Source: Ceriagrion tenellum
Taxonomy: Eukaryota; Arthropoda; Insecta; Odonata; Coenagrionidae
Length of the DNA stretch: 64,000 bases
Assembly: GCA_963169105.1 (NCBI GenBank)
Contig: OY720634.1
Location: 152,031,584 to 152,095,583 of the forward strand
Direction: 5' to 3'
Part shown: positions 1 to 14,900 of the stretch, one piece after another
Numbering within the stretch: position 1 is the stretch's first letter
Layout: each line of letters opens with the position of its first letter
Notes under the pieces: generated by a model
Told to the model about the DNA's origin: nothing
What the model saw: the letters and a program-made list of their open reading frames with translations, nothing else
Databases searched by the model: none
Translations under genes and position numbers: made by a program

Positions 1-1707
1 GTCAACATTGAAATGCTAATATTCATAGTTGGGGATAAATCTCGAGGTGGTTGGTAGTGATGCGTCAAGTTCTCTTCAGCATAATGCTAGGTTGGTCTTC
101 TGCACATCTTTGGCGTAGGAATCCTTGTCATACTGCACACGTACATATTCCCCCCTAATTTAAGTTGCTGCTGTGTAGATGTTAATAGTGCGATGAGACA
201 AATTTTTGAGATATTTGGATATATATGCTTTTCGAACATTCGTTGATAATTGTCTTTCCTGCGGTAGTAGTCTTGTACAACATTTGGGAATCTGTAAACA
301 TTAATTCCTTTAACTTTCCTCTAGTTTGTGTATTGGTATATTAAAGAGGGAAACAATTTTGAAATAAACCCCACAAAAATCAAGCGTATTATATTCGAGA
401 CATATTGTTCATTGTGGAGCGTTATACATTAGTCCAGCTAGTTTCCGGTGTGATGTTTTCTCTTGAAACTTAACATGGAAATTAGTGCGCGAAATGCCTA
501 TTAATGGAAATCTATTTCTTCCTCTGTAGGTGAACTAGCGGCATTTTTTTACTGAAGGCCAAGGTACGACGTCTACGATACAAGACATCCTTAGCATCGT
601 GTAACTTTGACACGACGTGACTCAGAAGAAGCAGCCCAAGTAGGGCTTTCATTACTGTAGAATGGAATGCTGTGGCAGGATGGGAGTAAAACTGGAAACG
701 CAAGAGCTCCAAGGGGCGGTCGGCGTTCATCGCTGAGGTGAGTGCACTCCAGATTGTTTTTCACTTCATAGTCTGTTTCGTGGGTTTTTGGTGCTTTCAC
801 TACCTTTGAAATTCCGGCGCTACTACAATCTATTTATATAATAGACAAAGTAAGCGTAACATAGCTGTAGACTTCAGCATTGACACTTAAATTTTGCTCA
901 ACACAAATTGCAGGGAAATAAATTGACGACAGAATGGTCTGCCCTGACAAAAAAATATCAAATTGAAAACCAACACATAGGACACAGTTCTTCCTGTCCC
1001 CAGTTTTTAAAATTTTCATAATCTAAGCTTATATATTAATGAATTTTTCCTGCAATTAAGAGAAATTATTTCTTCCTTAATTTAATGGACTTACTACATT
1101 CTGCTTTGATGATTTTCTTTAACATTCTGTACCAATTCATAAATATTCTCTCATGGCGCAAGGGTAACTTAAAAATTACAAGCAGCTCAAACGTTACCTA
1201 AAAATTGGTCTATCCACATTGGTGTGCATTCATTTGATATTACGAAACAAGAATAAAATACTTTTCAGTGTCCATATTCTTAATGAGAGGTTAAGTGAGA
1301 GTATACTTATAAACCAGTCAAAACAATTGCAGCAAAGAGAAAATTTTAACATATAAATCAATGTTAGTAACTTTACACACATGACAAATAAGACTTAGTG
1401 AGTAAAGCTGCAATAACGATTTAGCAGCATAAATAATTTTGTCCCCCTTTTTTTGCAGGGCATTGTTCTGGATGACATGGAAAAACTACAAAGTAATTGT
1501 AGACATAACACTAGCACATAAACATGAGGTACATGACACATAGGAAAAAAGTACCAGGAATATTCCTCAAATATAAGATATTTGAAAATATTACAGGTAT
1601 GATGTTTAAAAATCATATTACATGATTCCACTATTTCCGATAGGCGAGATGACTCAGTGTAAATACAATAATAAAGAATGAGGCAGGATTATGATTGATA
1701 TATTAAG
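1..1707. other. AT-rich flank left of the satellite, no gene seen
   Basis: Only short open frames (at most about 78 codons) occur here, on the minus strand, without splice context, codon bias or a recognisable domain. The stretch is ordinary AT-rich DNA. The last 60 bases before the array show no monomer similarity, so the left array edge is fairly sharp. Confidence 0.5.
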
Positions 1708-4399
1708 GTCACCCCTCACCATTTCGGCTGGATGGCTTTGGTGGGGGGTAATAGGGATCCGTGCTAGTTCGCTCGTGTTTCGATAAGTATAATACATATT
1801 TCGTGCGACGTAATATCGAGAGCGTGTCTGGATTAGATGAATGATGTAAAATGACCACCCCTCACCATCATGGCTGAATGGCTTTGGTGGGGGGGTATAG
1901 GGATGCGTGCTAGTTCGCTCGTGTTTCGATACGTATAATACATATTTCGTGCGACGTAATATCGAGAGCGTGTCTGGATTAGATGAATGATGATAAATGG
2001 CCACCCCTCACCATCATGGCTGAATGGCTTTGGTGGGGGGATATAGGGATGCGTGCTAGTTCGCTCGTGTTTCGATACGTATAATACATATTTTGTGCGA
2101 CGTAATATCGAGAGCGTGTCTGGATTAGATGAATGATGATAAATGGCCACCCCTCACCATCATGGCTGAATGGCTTTGGTGGGGGGATATAGGGATGTGT
2201 GCTAGTTCACTTGTGTTGCGATACGTATAATACATACTTCGTGCGATGTATTATCTAGAGCGTGTCGGGATTGGATGAATGATGATAAATGGCCACCCCT
2301 CACCATCATGGCTGAATGGCTTTGGTGGGGGGATATAGGGATGCGTGCTAGTTCGCTCGTGTTTCGATACGTATAATACATATTTCGTGCGACGTAATAT
2401 CGAGAGCGTGTCTGGATTAGATGAATGATGATAAATGGCCGCCCCTCACCATCATGGCTGAATGGCTTTGGTGGGGGGATATAGGGATGCGTGCTAGTTC
2501 GCTCGTGTTTCGATACGTATAATACATATTTTGTGCGACGTAATATCGAGAGCGTGTCTGGATTAGATGAATGATGTAAAATGGCCACCCCTCACCATCA
2601 TGGCTGAATGGCTTTGGTGGGGGGATATAGGGATCCGTGCTAGTTCGCTCGTGTTTCGATACGTATAATACATATTTCGTGCGACGTAATATCGAGAGCG
2701 TGTCTGGATTAGATGAATGATGATAAATGGCCACCCCTCACCATCATGGCTGAATGGCTTTGGTGGGGGGATATAGGGATGCGTGCTAGTTGGCTCGTGT
2801 TTCGATACGTATAATACATATTTCGTGCGACGTAATATCGAGAGCGTGTCTGGATTAGATGAATGATGATAAATGGCCACCCCTCACCATCATGGCTGAA
2901 TGGCTTTGGTGGGGGGATATAGGGATCCGTGATAGTTCGCTCGCGTTTCGATACGTTTAATACTTATATCGTGTGACGTAATATTATTGATAGCTAGTTG
3001 GGATTAGATGAATGATGATAAATGGCCACCCCTCACCATCATGGCTGAATGGCTTTGGTGGGGGGATATAGGGATGCGTGCTAGTTGGCTCGTGTTTCGA
3101 TACGTATAATACATATTTCGTGCGACGTAATATCGAGAGCGTGTCTGGATTAGATGAATGATGATAAATGGCCACCCCTCACCATCATGGCTGAATGGCT
3201 TTGGTGGGGGGATATAGGGATCCGTGATAGTTCGCTCGCGTTTCGATACGTTTAATACTTATATCGTGTGACGTAATATTATTGATAGCTAGTTGGGATT
3301 AGATGAATGATGATAAATGGCCACCCCTCACCATCATGGCTGAATGGCTTTGGTGGGGGGATATAGGGATGCGTCCTAGTTGGCTCGTGTTTCGATACGT
3401 ATAATACATATTTCGTGCGACGTAATATCGAGAGCGTGTCTGGATTAGATGAATGATGATAAATGGCCACCCCTCACCATCATGGCTGAATGGCTTTGGT
3501 GGGGGGATATAGGGATGCGTGCTAGTTCGCTCGTGTTTCGATACGTATAATACATATTTCGTGCGACGTAATATCGAGAGCGTGTCGGGATTAGATGAAT
3601 TACGATAAATGGCCACCCCTCACCATCATGGCTGAATGGCTTTGGTGGGGGGATATAGGGATCCGTGATAGTTCGCTCGCGTTTCGATACGTATAATACA
3701 TATTTCGTGCGACGTAATATCGAGAGCGTGTCTGGATTAGATGAATGATGATAAATGGCCACCCCTCACCATCATGGCTGAATGGCTTTGGTGGGGGGAT
3801 ATAGGGATGCGTGCTTGTTCGCTCGTGTTTCGATACGTATAATACATATTTGGTGCGACGTAATATCGAGAGCGTGTCTGGATTAGATGAATGATGATAA
3901 ATGGCCGCCCCTCACCATCATGGCTGAATGGCTTTGGTGGGGGGATATAGGGATCCGTGATAGTTCGCTCGCGTTTCGATACGTATAATACATATTTCGT
4001 GCGACGTAATATCGAGAGCGTGTCTGGATTAGATGAATGATGATAAATGGCCGCCCCTCACCATCATGGCTGAATGGCTTTGGTGGGGGGATATAGGGAT
4101 CCGTGCTAGTTCGCTCGTGTTTCGATACGTATAATACATATTTCGTGCGACGTAATATCGAGAGCGTGTCTGGATTAGATGAATGATGATAAATGGCCAC
4201 CCCTCACCATCATGGCTGAATGGCTTTGGTGGGGGGATATAGGGATCCGTGATAGTTCGCTCGCGTTTCGATACGTTTAATACATATTTCGTGCGACGTA
4301 ATATCGAGAGCGTGTCTGGATTAGATGAATGATGATAAATGGCCGCCCCTCACCATCATGGCTGAATGGCTTTGGTGGGGGGATATAGGGATCCGTGAT

Positions 4400-6261
4400 A
4401 GTTCGCTCGCGTTTCGATACGTTTAATACTTATATCGTGTGACGTAATATTATTGATAGCTAGTTGGGATTAGATGAATGATGATAAATGGCCACCCCTC
4501 ACCATCATGGCTGAATGGCTTTGGTGGGGGGATATAGGGATGCGTGCTAGTTCGCTCGTGTTTCGATACGTATAATACATATTTCGTGCGACGTAATATC
4601 GAGAGCGTGTCTGGATTAGATGAATGATGATAAATGGCCACCCCTCACCATCATGGCTGAATGGCTTTGGTGGGGGGATATAGGGATGCGTGCTAGTTCG
4701 CTCGTGTTTCGATACGTATAATACATATTTCGTGCGACGTAATATCGAGATCGTGTCTGGATTAGATGAATGATGATAAATGGCCACCCCTCACCATCAT
4801 GGCTGAATGGCTTTGGTGGGGGGATATAGGGATGCGTGCTAGTTCGCTCATGTTTCGATACGTATAATACATATTTCGTGCGACGTAATATCGAGAGCGT
4901 GTCTGGATTAGATGAATGATGATAAATGGCCACCCCTCACCATCATGGCTGAATGGCTTTTGTGGGGGGATATAGGGATGCGTGCTAGTTCGCTCGTGTT
5001 TCGATACGTATAATACATATTTCGTGCGACGTAATATCGAGAGCGTGTCTGGATTAGATGAATGATGATAAATGGCCACCCCTCACCATCATGGCTGAAT
5101 GGCTTTGGTGGGGGGATATAGGGATCCGTGATAGTTCGCTCGCGTTTCGATACGTTTAATACATATTTCGTGCGACGTAATATCGAGAGCGTGTCTGGAT
5201 TAGATGAATGATGATAAATGGCCGCCCCTCACCATCATGGCTGAATGGCTTTGGTGGGGGGATATAGGGATGCGTGCTTGTTCGCTCGTGTTTCGATACG
5301 TATAATACATATTTCGTGCGACGTAATATCGAGAGCGTGTCTGGATTAGATGAATGATGATAAATGGCCACCCCTCACCATCATGGCTGAATGGCTTTGG
5401 TGGGGTGATATAGGGATGCGTGCTAGTTCGCTCGTGTTTCGATACGTATAATACATATTTCGTGCGACGTAATATCGAGATCGTGTCTGGATTAGATGAA
5501 TGATGATAAATGGCCACCCCTCACCATCATGGCTGAATGGCTTTGGTGGGGGGATATAGGGATCCGTGATAGTTCGCTCGCGTTTCGATACGTTTAATAC
5601 TTATATCGTGTGACGTAATATTATTGATAGCTAGTTGGGATTAGATGAATGATGATAAATGGCCACCCCTCACCATCATGGCTGAATGGCTTTGGTGGGG
5701 GGATATAGGGATGCGTGCTAGTTCGCTCGTGTTTCGATACGTATAATACATATTTTGTGCGACGTAATATCGAGAGCGTGTCTGGATTAGATGAATGATG
5801 ATAAATGGCCACCCCTCACCATCATGGCTGAATGGCTTTGGTGGGGTGATATAGGGATGCGTGCTAGTTCGCTCGTGTTTCGATACGTATAATACATATT
5901 TCGTGCGACGTAATATCGAGATCGTGTCTGGATTAGATGAATGATGATAAATGGCCACCCCTCACCATCATGGCTGAATGGCTTTGGTGGGGGGATATAG
6001 GGATGCGTGCTAGTTCGCTCATGTTTCGATACGTATAATACATATTTCGTGCGACGTAATATCGAGAGCGTGTCTGGATTAGATGAATGATGATAAATGG
6101 CCACCCCTCACCATCATGGCTGAATGGCTTTTGTGGGGGGATATAGGGATGCGTGCTAGTTCGCTCGTGTTTCGATACGTATAATACATATTTCGTGCGA
6201 CGTAATATCGAGAGCGTGTCTGGATTAGATGAATGATGATAAATGGCCACCCCTCACCATC
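4400..6261. repeat. Higher-order duplication of 1171 bp inside the satellite
   Basis: The block at about 4400-5090 recurs at about 5571-6261. Private variants match at a constant 1171-bp offset: the 149-bp monomer (4451 and 5622), GCTCATGTTTCG (4845 and 6016) and GGCTTTTGTGGG (about 4954 and 6125). The offset equals eight monomers, 8 x 146 plus the 3 extra bases of the variant monomer. This indicates a recent multi-monomer duplication with only a few later substitutions. Confidence 0.8.
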
Positions 6262-8412
6262 ATGGCTGAATGCCTTTGGTGGGGGGATATAGGGATGTGC
6301 TAGTTCGCTCGTTTTTCGATACGTATAATACATATTTCGTGCGACGTAATATCGAGAGCGTGTCTGGATTAGATGAATGATGATAAATGGCCACCCCTCA
6401 CCATCATGGCTGAATGTCTTTGGTGGGGGGATATAGGGATGCGTGCTAGTTCGCTCGTGTTTCGATACGTATAATACATATTTTGTGCGACGTAATATCG
6501 AGAGCGTGTCTGGATTAGATGAATGATGATAAATGGCCACCCCTCACCATCATGGCTGAATGGCTTTGGTGGGGGGATATAGGGATGCGTGCTAGTTCGC
6601 TCGTGTTTCGATACGTATAATACATATTTCGTGCGACGTAATATCGAGAGCGTGTCTGGATTAGATGAATGATGATAAATGGCCACCCCTCACCATCATG
6701 GCTGAATGGCTTTGGTGGGGGGATATAGGGATCCGTGCTAGTTCGCTCGTGTTTCGATACATATAATACATATTTCGTGCGACGTAATATCGAGAGCGTG
6801 TCTGGATTAGATGAATGATGATAAATGGCCACCCCTCACCATCATGGCTGAATGGCTTTGGTGGGGGGATATAGGGATCCGTGCTAGTTCGCTCGTGTTT
6901 CTATAAGTATAATACATATTTCGTGCGACGTAATATCGAGAGCTGTCTGGATTAGATGAATGATGATAAATGGCCACCCCTCACCATCATGGCTCAGTGG
7001 CTTTGGTGGGGGGATATAGGGATGCGTGCTAGTTCGCTCGTGTTTCGATAGGTATAATTCATATTTTGTGCGACGTAATATCAAGAGCGTGTCTGGATTA
7101 GATGAATGATGTAAAATGACCACCCCTCACCATCATGGCCTAATGGCTTTGGTGGGGGATATAGGGATGCGTGCTAGTTCGCTCGTGTTTTGATACGTAT
7201 AATACATATTTCGTGCGACGTAATATCGAGAGCGTGTCTGGATTAGATGAATGATGATAAATGGCCACCCCTCACCATCATGGCTGAATGGCTTTGGTGG
7301 GGGGATATAGGGATCCGTGCTAGTTCGCTCGTGTTTCTATATGTATAATACATATTTCGTGCGACGTAATATCGAGAGCTGTCTGTTTTAGATGAATGAT
7401 GATAAATGGCCACCCCTCACCATCATGGCTCAGTGGCTTTGGTGGGGGGATATAGGGATGCGTGCTAGTTCGCTCGTGTTTCGATAGGTATAATTCATAT
7501 TTTGTGTGACGTAATATCAAGAGCGTGTCTGGATTAGATGAATGATGATAAATGGCCACCCCTCACCATCATGGCTGAATGGCTTTGGTGGGGGGATATA
7601 GGGATCCGTGATAGTTCGCTCGCGTTTCGATACGTTTAATACTTATATCGTGTGACGTAATATTATTGATAGCTAGTTGGGATTAGATGAATGATGATAA
7701 ATGGCCACCCCTCACCATCATGGCTGAATGGCTTTGGTGGGGGGATATAGGGATGCGTGCTAGTTCGCTCGTGTTTTGATACGTATAATACATATTTCGT
7801 GCGACGTAATATCGAGAGCGTGTCTGGATTAGATGAATGATGATAAATGGCCACCCCTCACCATCATGGCTGAATGGCTTTGGTGGGGGGATATAGAAAT
7901 GCGTGCTAGTTCGCTCGTGTTTTGATACGTATAATACATATTTCGTGCGACGTAATATCGAGAGCGTGTCTGGATTAGATGAATGATGATAAATGGCCAC
8001 CCCTCACCATCATGGCTGAATGGCTTTGGTGGGGGGATATAGGGATGCGTGCTAGTTCGCTCGTGTTTCGATACGTCTAATACATATTTCGTGCGACGTA
8101 ATATCGAGAGCGTGTCTGGATTAGATGAATGATGATAAATGGCCACCCCTCACCATCATGGCTGAATGGCTTTGGTGGGGGGATATAGGGATGCGTGCTA
8201 GTTCGCTCGTGTTTCGATAGGTATAATACATATTTCGTGCGACGTAATATCGAGAGCGTGTCTGGATTAGATGAATGATGTAAAATGACCACCCCTCACC
8301 ATCATGGCTGAATGGCTTTGGTGGGGGGATATAGGGATGCGTGCTAGTTCGCTCGTGTTTCGATACATATAATACATATTTCGTGCGACGTAATATCGAG
8401 AGCGTGTCTGGA

Positions 8413-9580
8413 TTAGATGAATGATGATAAATGGCCACCCCTCACCATCATGGCTGAATGGCTTTGGTGGGGGGATATAGGGATGCGTGCTAGTTCGCTC
8501 GTGTTTCGATACGTATAATACATATTTCGTGCGACGTAATATCGAGAGCGTGTCTGGATTAGATGAATGATGATAAATGGCCACCCCTCACCATCATGGC
8601 TGAATGGCTTTGGAGGGGGGATATAGGGATGCGTGCTAGTTCGCTCGTGTTTCGATACATATAATACATATTTCGTGCGACGTAATATCGAGAGTGTGTC
8701 TGGATTAGATGAATGATGATAAATGGCCACCCCTCACCATCATGGCTGAATGGCTTTGGTGGGGGGATATAGGGATGCTTGCTAGTTCGCTCGTGTTTCG
8801 ATACGTATAATACATATTTCGTGCGACGTAATATCGAGAGCGTGTCTGGATTAGATGAATGATGATAAATGGCCACCCCTCAACATCATGGCTGAATGGC
8901 TTTGGTGGGGGGATATAGGGATGCGTGCAAGTTCGCTCGTGTTTCGATACGTATAATACATATTTCGTGCGACGTAATATCGAGAGCGTGTCTGGATTAG
9001 ATGAATGATGTAAAATGACCACCCCTCACCATCATGGCTGAATGGCTTTGGTTGGGGGATATAGGGATGCGTGCTAGTTCGCTCGTGTTTCGATACGTAT
9101 AATACATATTTCGTGCGACGTAATATCGAGAGCGTGTCTGGATTAGATGAATGATGATAAATGGCCACCCCTCACCATCATGGCTGAATGGCTTTGGTGG
9201 GGGGATATAGGGATGCGTGCTAGTTCGCTCGTGTTTCGATACGTATAATACATATTTCGTGCGACGTAATATCGAGAGCGTGTCTGGATTAGATGAATGA
9301 TGATAAATGGCCACCCCTCACCATCATGGCTGAATGGCTTTGGTGGGGGGATATAGGGATGCTTGCTAGTTCGCTCGTGTTTCGATACGTATAATACATA
9401 TTTCGTGCGACGTAATATCGAGAGCGTGTCTGGATTAGATGAATGATGATAAATGGCCACCCCTCAACATCATGGCTGAATGGCTTTGGTGGGGGGAATC
9501 AGGGATGCGTGCAAGTTCGCTCGTGTTTCGATACGTATAATACATATTTCGTGCGACGTAATATCGAGAGCGTGTCTGGA
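8413..9580. repeat. Higher-order duplication of 584 bp inside the satellite
   Basis: Three private variants recur exactly 584 bp apart (4 x 146): GATGCTTGCTAG at 8774 and 9358, CTCAACATC near 8879 and 9463, and GCAAGTTCG at 8927 and 9511. This is a tetramer-sized duplication, with some later changes such as GGGGAATCAGGG only in the second copy. Confidence 0.75.
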
Positions 9581-10312
9581 TTAGATGAATGATGATAAAT
9601 GGCCACCCCTCACCATCATGGCTGAATGGCTTTGGTGGGGGGATATAGGGATGCGTGCTAGTTCGCTCGTGTTTCGATACGTATAATACATATTTCGTGC
9701 GACGTAATATCGAGAGCGTGTCTGGATTAGATGAATGATGATAAATGGCCACCCCTCACCATCATGGCTGAATGGCTTTGGTGGGGGGATATAGGGATGC
9801 GTGCTAGTTCGCTCGTGTTTCGATACGTATAATACATATTTCGTGCGACGTAATATTGAGAGCGTGTCTGGATTAGATGAATGATGATAAATGGCCACCC
9901 CTCACCATAATGGCTGAATGGCTTTGGTGGGGGGATATAGGGATCCGTGCTGTTTCGCTCGTGTTTCGATACGTATATTATACATATTTCGTGCGACGTA
10001 ATATCGAGAGCGTGTCTGGATTAGATGAATGATGATAAATGGCCACCCCTCACCATCATGGCTGAATGGCTTTGGTGGGGGGATATAGGGATGCGTGCTA
10101 GTTCGCTCGTGTTTCGATACGTATAATACATATTTCGTGCGACGTAATATCGAGAGCGTGTCTGGATTAGATGAATGATGATAAATGGCCACCCCTCACC
10201 ATCATGGCTGAATGGCTTTGGTGGGGGGATATAGGGATGCGTGCTAGTTCGCTCGTGTTTCGATACGTATAATACATATTTCGTGCGACGTAATATCGAG
10301 AGCGTGTCTGGA

Positions 10313-11960
10313 TTAGATGAATGATGATAAATGGCCACCCCTCAACATCATGGCTGAATGGCTTTGGTGGGGGGAATTAGGGATGCGTGCAAGTTCGCTC
10401 GTGTTTCGATACGTATAATACATATTTCGTGCGACGTAATATCGAGAGCGTGTCTGGATTAGATGAATGATGTAAAATGACCACCCCTCACCATCATGGC
10501 TGAATGGCTTTGGTGGGGGGATATAGGGATGCGTGCTAGTTCGCTCGTGTTTCGATACGTATAATACATATTTCGTGCGACGTAATATTGAGAGCGTGTC
10601 TGGATTAGATGAATGATGATAAATGGCCACCCCTCACCATAATGGCTGAATGGCTTTGGTGGGGGGATATAGGGATCCGTGCTGTTTCGCTCGTGTTTCG
10701 ATACGTATATTATACATATTTCGTGCGACGTAATATCGAGAGCGTGTCTGGATTAGATGAATGATGATAAATGGCCACCCCTCACCATAATGGCTGAATG
10801 GCTTTGGTGGGGGGATATAGGGATGCGTGCTAGTTCGCTCGTGTTTCGATACGTATAATACATATTTCGTGCGACGTAATATCGAGAGCGTGTCTGGATT
10901 AGATGAATGATGTAAAATGACCACCCCTCACCATAATGGCTGAATGGCTTTGGTGGGGGGATATAGGGATGCGTGCTAGTTCGCTCGTGTTTCGATACGT
11001 ATAATACATATTTCGTGCGACGTAATATCGATAGCGTGTCTGGATTAGATAAATGATGATAAATGGCCACCCCTCAACATCATGGCTGAATGGCTTTGGT
11101 GGGGGGATATAGGGATGCGTGCTAGTTCGCTCGTGTTTCGATACGTATAATACATATTTCGTGCGACGTAATATCGAGAGCGTGTCTGGATTAGATGAAT
11201 GATGATAAATGGCCACCCCTCACCATCATGGCTGAATGGCTTTGGTGGGGGGATATAGGGATGCGTGCTAGTTCGCTCGTGTTTCGATACGTATAATACA
11301 TATTTCGTGCGACGTAATATCGAGAGCGTGTCTGGATTAGATGAATGATGATAAATGGCCACCCCTCAACATCATGGCTGAATGGCTTTGGTGGGGGGAA
11401 TTAGGGATGCGTGCAAGTTCGCTCGTGTTTCGATACGTATAATACATATTTCGTGCGACGTAATATCGAGAGCGTGTCTGGATTAGATGAATGATGTAAA
11501 ATGACCACCCCTCACCATCATGGCTGAATGGCTTTGGTGGGGGGATATAGGGATGCGTGCTAGTTCGCTCGTGTTTCGATACGTATAATACATATTTCGT
11601 GCGACGTAATATTGAGAGCGTGTCTGGATTAGATGAATGATGATAAATGGCCACCCCTCACCATAATGGCTGAATGGCTTTGGTGGGGGGATATAGGGAT
11701 CCGTGCTGTTTCGCTCGTGTTTCGATACGTATATTATACATATTTCGTGCGACGTAATATCGAGAGCGTGTCTGGATTAGATGAATGATGATAAATGGCC
11801 ACCCCTCACCATAATGGCTGAATGGCTTTGGTGGGGGGATATAGGGATGCGTGCTAGTTCGCTCGTGTTTCGATACGTATAATACATATTTCGTGCGACG
11901 TAATATCGAGAGCGTGTCTGGATTAGATGAATGATGATAAATGGCCACCCCTCACCATAA
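10313..11960. repeat. Higher-order duplication of 1024 bp inside the satellite
   Basis: The block starting at 10313 recurs at 11337. The shared private variants are GGGGAATTAGGG, GCAAGTTCG, the TGTAAAATGACC junction and the 148-bp monomer with CTGTTTCGCTCG. The offset of 1024 bp is seven monomers including one 148-bp variant (7 x 146 + 2). Confidence 0.78.
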
Positions 11961-14900
11961 TGGCTGAATGGCTTTGGTGGGGGGATATAGGGATCCGTGC
12001 TAGTTCGCTCGTGTTTCGATACGTATAATACATATTTCGTGCGACGTAATATTGAGAGCGTGTCTGGATTAGATGAATGATGATAAATGGCCACCCCTCA
12101 CCATAATGGCTGAATGGCTTTGGTGGGGGGATATAGGGATCCGTGCTGTTTCGCTCGTGTTTCGATACGTATATTATACATATTTCGTGCGACGTAATAT
12201 CGAGAGCGTGTCTGGATTAGATGAATGATGATAAATGGCCACCCCTCACCATAATGGCTGAATGGCTTTGGTGGGGGGATATAGGGATCCGTGCTAGTTC
12301 GCTCGTGTTTCGATACGTATAATACATATTTCGTGCGACGTAATTTCGAGAGCGTGTCTGGATTAGATGAATGATGATAAATGGCCACCCCTCACCATCA
12401 TGGCTGAATGGCTTTGGTGGGGGGATATAGGGATCGGTGCTAGTTCGCTCGTGTTTCGATACGTATAATTCATATTTCGTGCGACGTAATATCGAGAGCG
12501 TTTCTGGATTAGATGAATGATGATAAATGGCCACCCCTCAACATCATGGCTGAATGGCTTTGGTGGGGGGATATAGGGATCGGTGCTAGTTCGCTCGTGT
12601 TTCGATACGTATAATTCATATTTCGTGCGACGTAATATCGAGAGCGTGTCTGGATTATATGAATGATGATAAATGGCCACCCCTCATCATCATGGCTGAA
12701 TGGCTTTGGTGGGGGGATATAGGGATCCGTGCTAGTTCGCTCGTGTTTCGATACGTATAATACATATTTCGTGCGACGTAATATCGAGAGCGTGTCTGGA
12801 TTAGATGAATGATGATAAATGGCCACCCCTCACCATAATGGCTGAATGGCTTTGGTGGGGGGATATAGGGATCCGTGCTAGTTCGCTCGTGTTTCGATAC
12901 GTATAATACATATTTCGTGAGACGTAATATCGAGAGCGTGTCTGGATTAGATGAATGATGATAAATGGCCACCCCTCACCATAATGGCTGAATGGCTTTG
13001 GTGGGGGGATATAGGGATCCGTGCTAGTTCGCTCGTGTTTCGATACGTATAATACATATTTCGTGCGACGTATTTTCGAGAGCGTGTCTGGATTAGATGA
13101 ATGATGATAAATGGCCACCCCTCACCATTATGGCTGAATGGCTTTGGTGGGGGGATATAGGGATCCGTGCTAGTTCGCTAGTGTTTCGATACGTATAATA
13201 CATATTTCGTGCGACGTATTTTCGAGAGCGTGTCTGGATTAGATGAATGATGATAAATGGCCACCCCTCACCATTATGGCTGAATGGCTTTGGTGGGGGG
13301 ATATAGGGATCCGTGCTAGTTCGCTCGTGTTTTCGATACGTATAATACATATTTCGTGCGACGTAATTTCGAGAGCGTGTCGGGATTAGATGAATGATGA
13401 TAAATGGCCACCCCTCACCATCATGGCTAATGGCTTTGGTGGGGGGATATAGGGATCCGTGCTAGTTTGCTCGTGTTTCGATACGTATAATTCATATTTC
13501 GTGCGACGTAATATCGAGAGCGTTTCTGGATTAGATGAATGATGATAAATGGCCAGCCCTCACCATCATGGCTGAATGGCTTTGGTGGGGGGATATAGGG
13601 ATCGGTGCTAGTTCGCTCGTGTTTCGATACGTATAATTCATATTTCGTGCGACGTAATATCGAGAGCGTTTCTGGATTAGATGAATGATGATAAATGGCC
13701 ACCCCTCAACATCATCGCTGAATGGCTTTGGTGGGGGGATATATGGATCGGTGCTAGTTCGCTCGTGTTTCGATACGTATAATTCATATTTCGTGCGACG
13801 TAATATCGAGAGCGTTTCTGGATTAGATGAATGATGATAAATGGCCACCCCTCACCATCATGGCTGAATGGCTTTGGTGGGGGGATGTAGGGATCCGTGC
13901 TAGTTGGCTCGTGTTTCGATACGTATAATACATATTTCGTGCGACCTAATATCGAGAGCGTGTCTGGGTTAGATGAATGATGATAAATGGCCACCCCTCA
14001 CCATCATGGCTGAATGGCCATGGTGGGGGGATATAGGGATCCGTGCTAGTTCGCTCGTGTTTCGATACGTAAAATTCATATTTCGTGCGACGTAATATCG
14101 AGAGCGGGTTGGGATTAGATGAATGATGATAAATGGCCACCCCTCACCATCATGGCTGAATGGCTTTCGTGGGGGGATATAGGGATCCGTGCTAGTTGGC
14201 TCGTGTTTCGATACGTATAATACATATTTCGTGCGACGTAATATCGAGAGCGTGTCGGGATTAGATGAATGATGATAAATGGCCACCCCTCACCATCATG
14301 GCTGAATGGCTTCGGTGGGGGGATATAGGGATCCGTGCTAGTTGGCTCGTGTTTCGATACGTATAATACATATTTCGTGAGACGTAATATCGAGAGCGTG
14401 TCTGTATTAGATGAATGATGATAAATGGCCACCCCTCAGCATCATGGCTGAATTGCTTTGGTGGGGGGATATAGGGATCCGTGCTAGTTCGCTCGTGTTT
14501 CGATACGTATAATACATATTTCGTGCGACGTAATATCGAGAGCGTGTCTGGATTAGATGAATGATGATAAATGGCCACCCCTCAACATCATGGCTGAATG
14601 GCTTTGGTGGGAGGATATAGGGATCCGTGCTAGTTCGCTCGTGTTTCGATACGTATAATTCATATTTCGTGCGACGTAAAAACATCGAGAGCGTGTCTGG
14701 ATTAGATGAATGATGATAAATGGCCACCCCTCACCATCATGGCTGAATGGCTTTGGTGGGAGGATATAGGGATCGGTGCTAGTTCGCTCGTGTTTCGATA
14801 CGTATAATTCATATTTCGTGCGACGTAATATCGAGAGCGTGTCTTGATTAGATGAATGATGATAAATGGCCACCCCTCACCATCATGGCTGAATGGCTTT

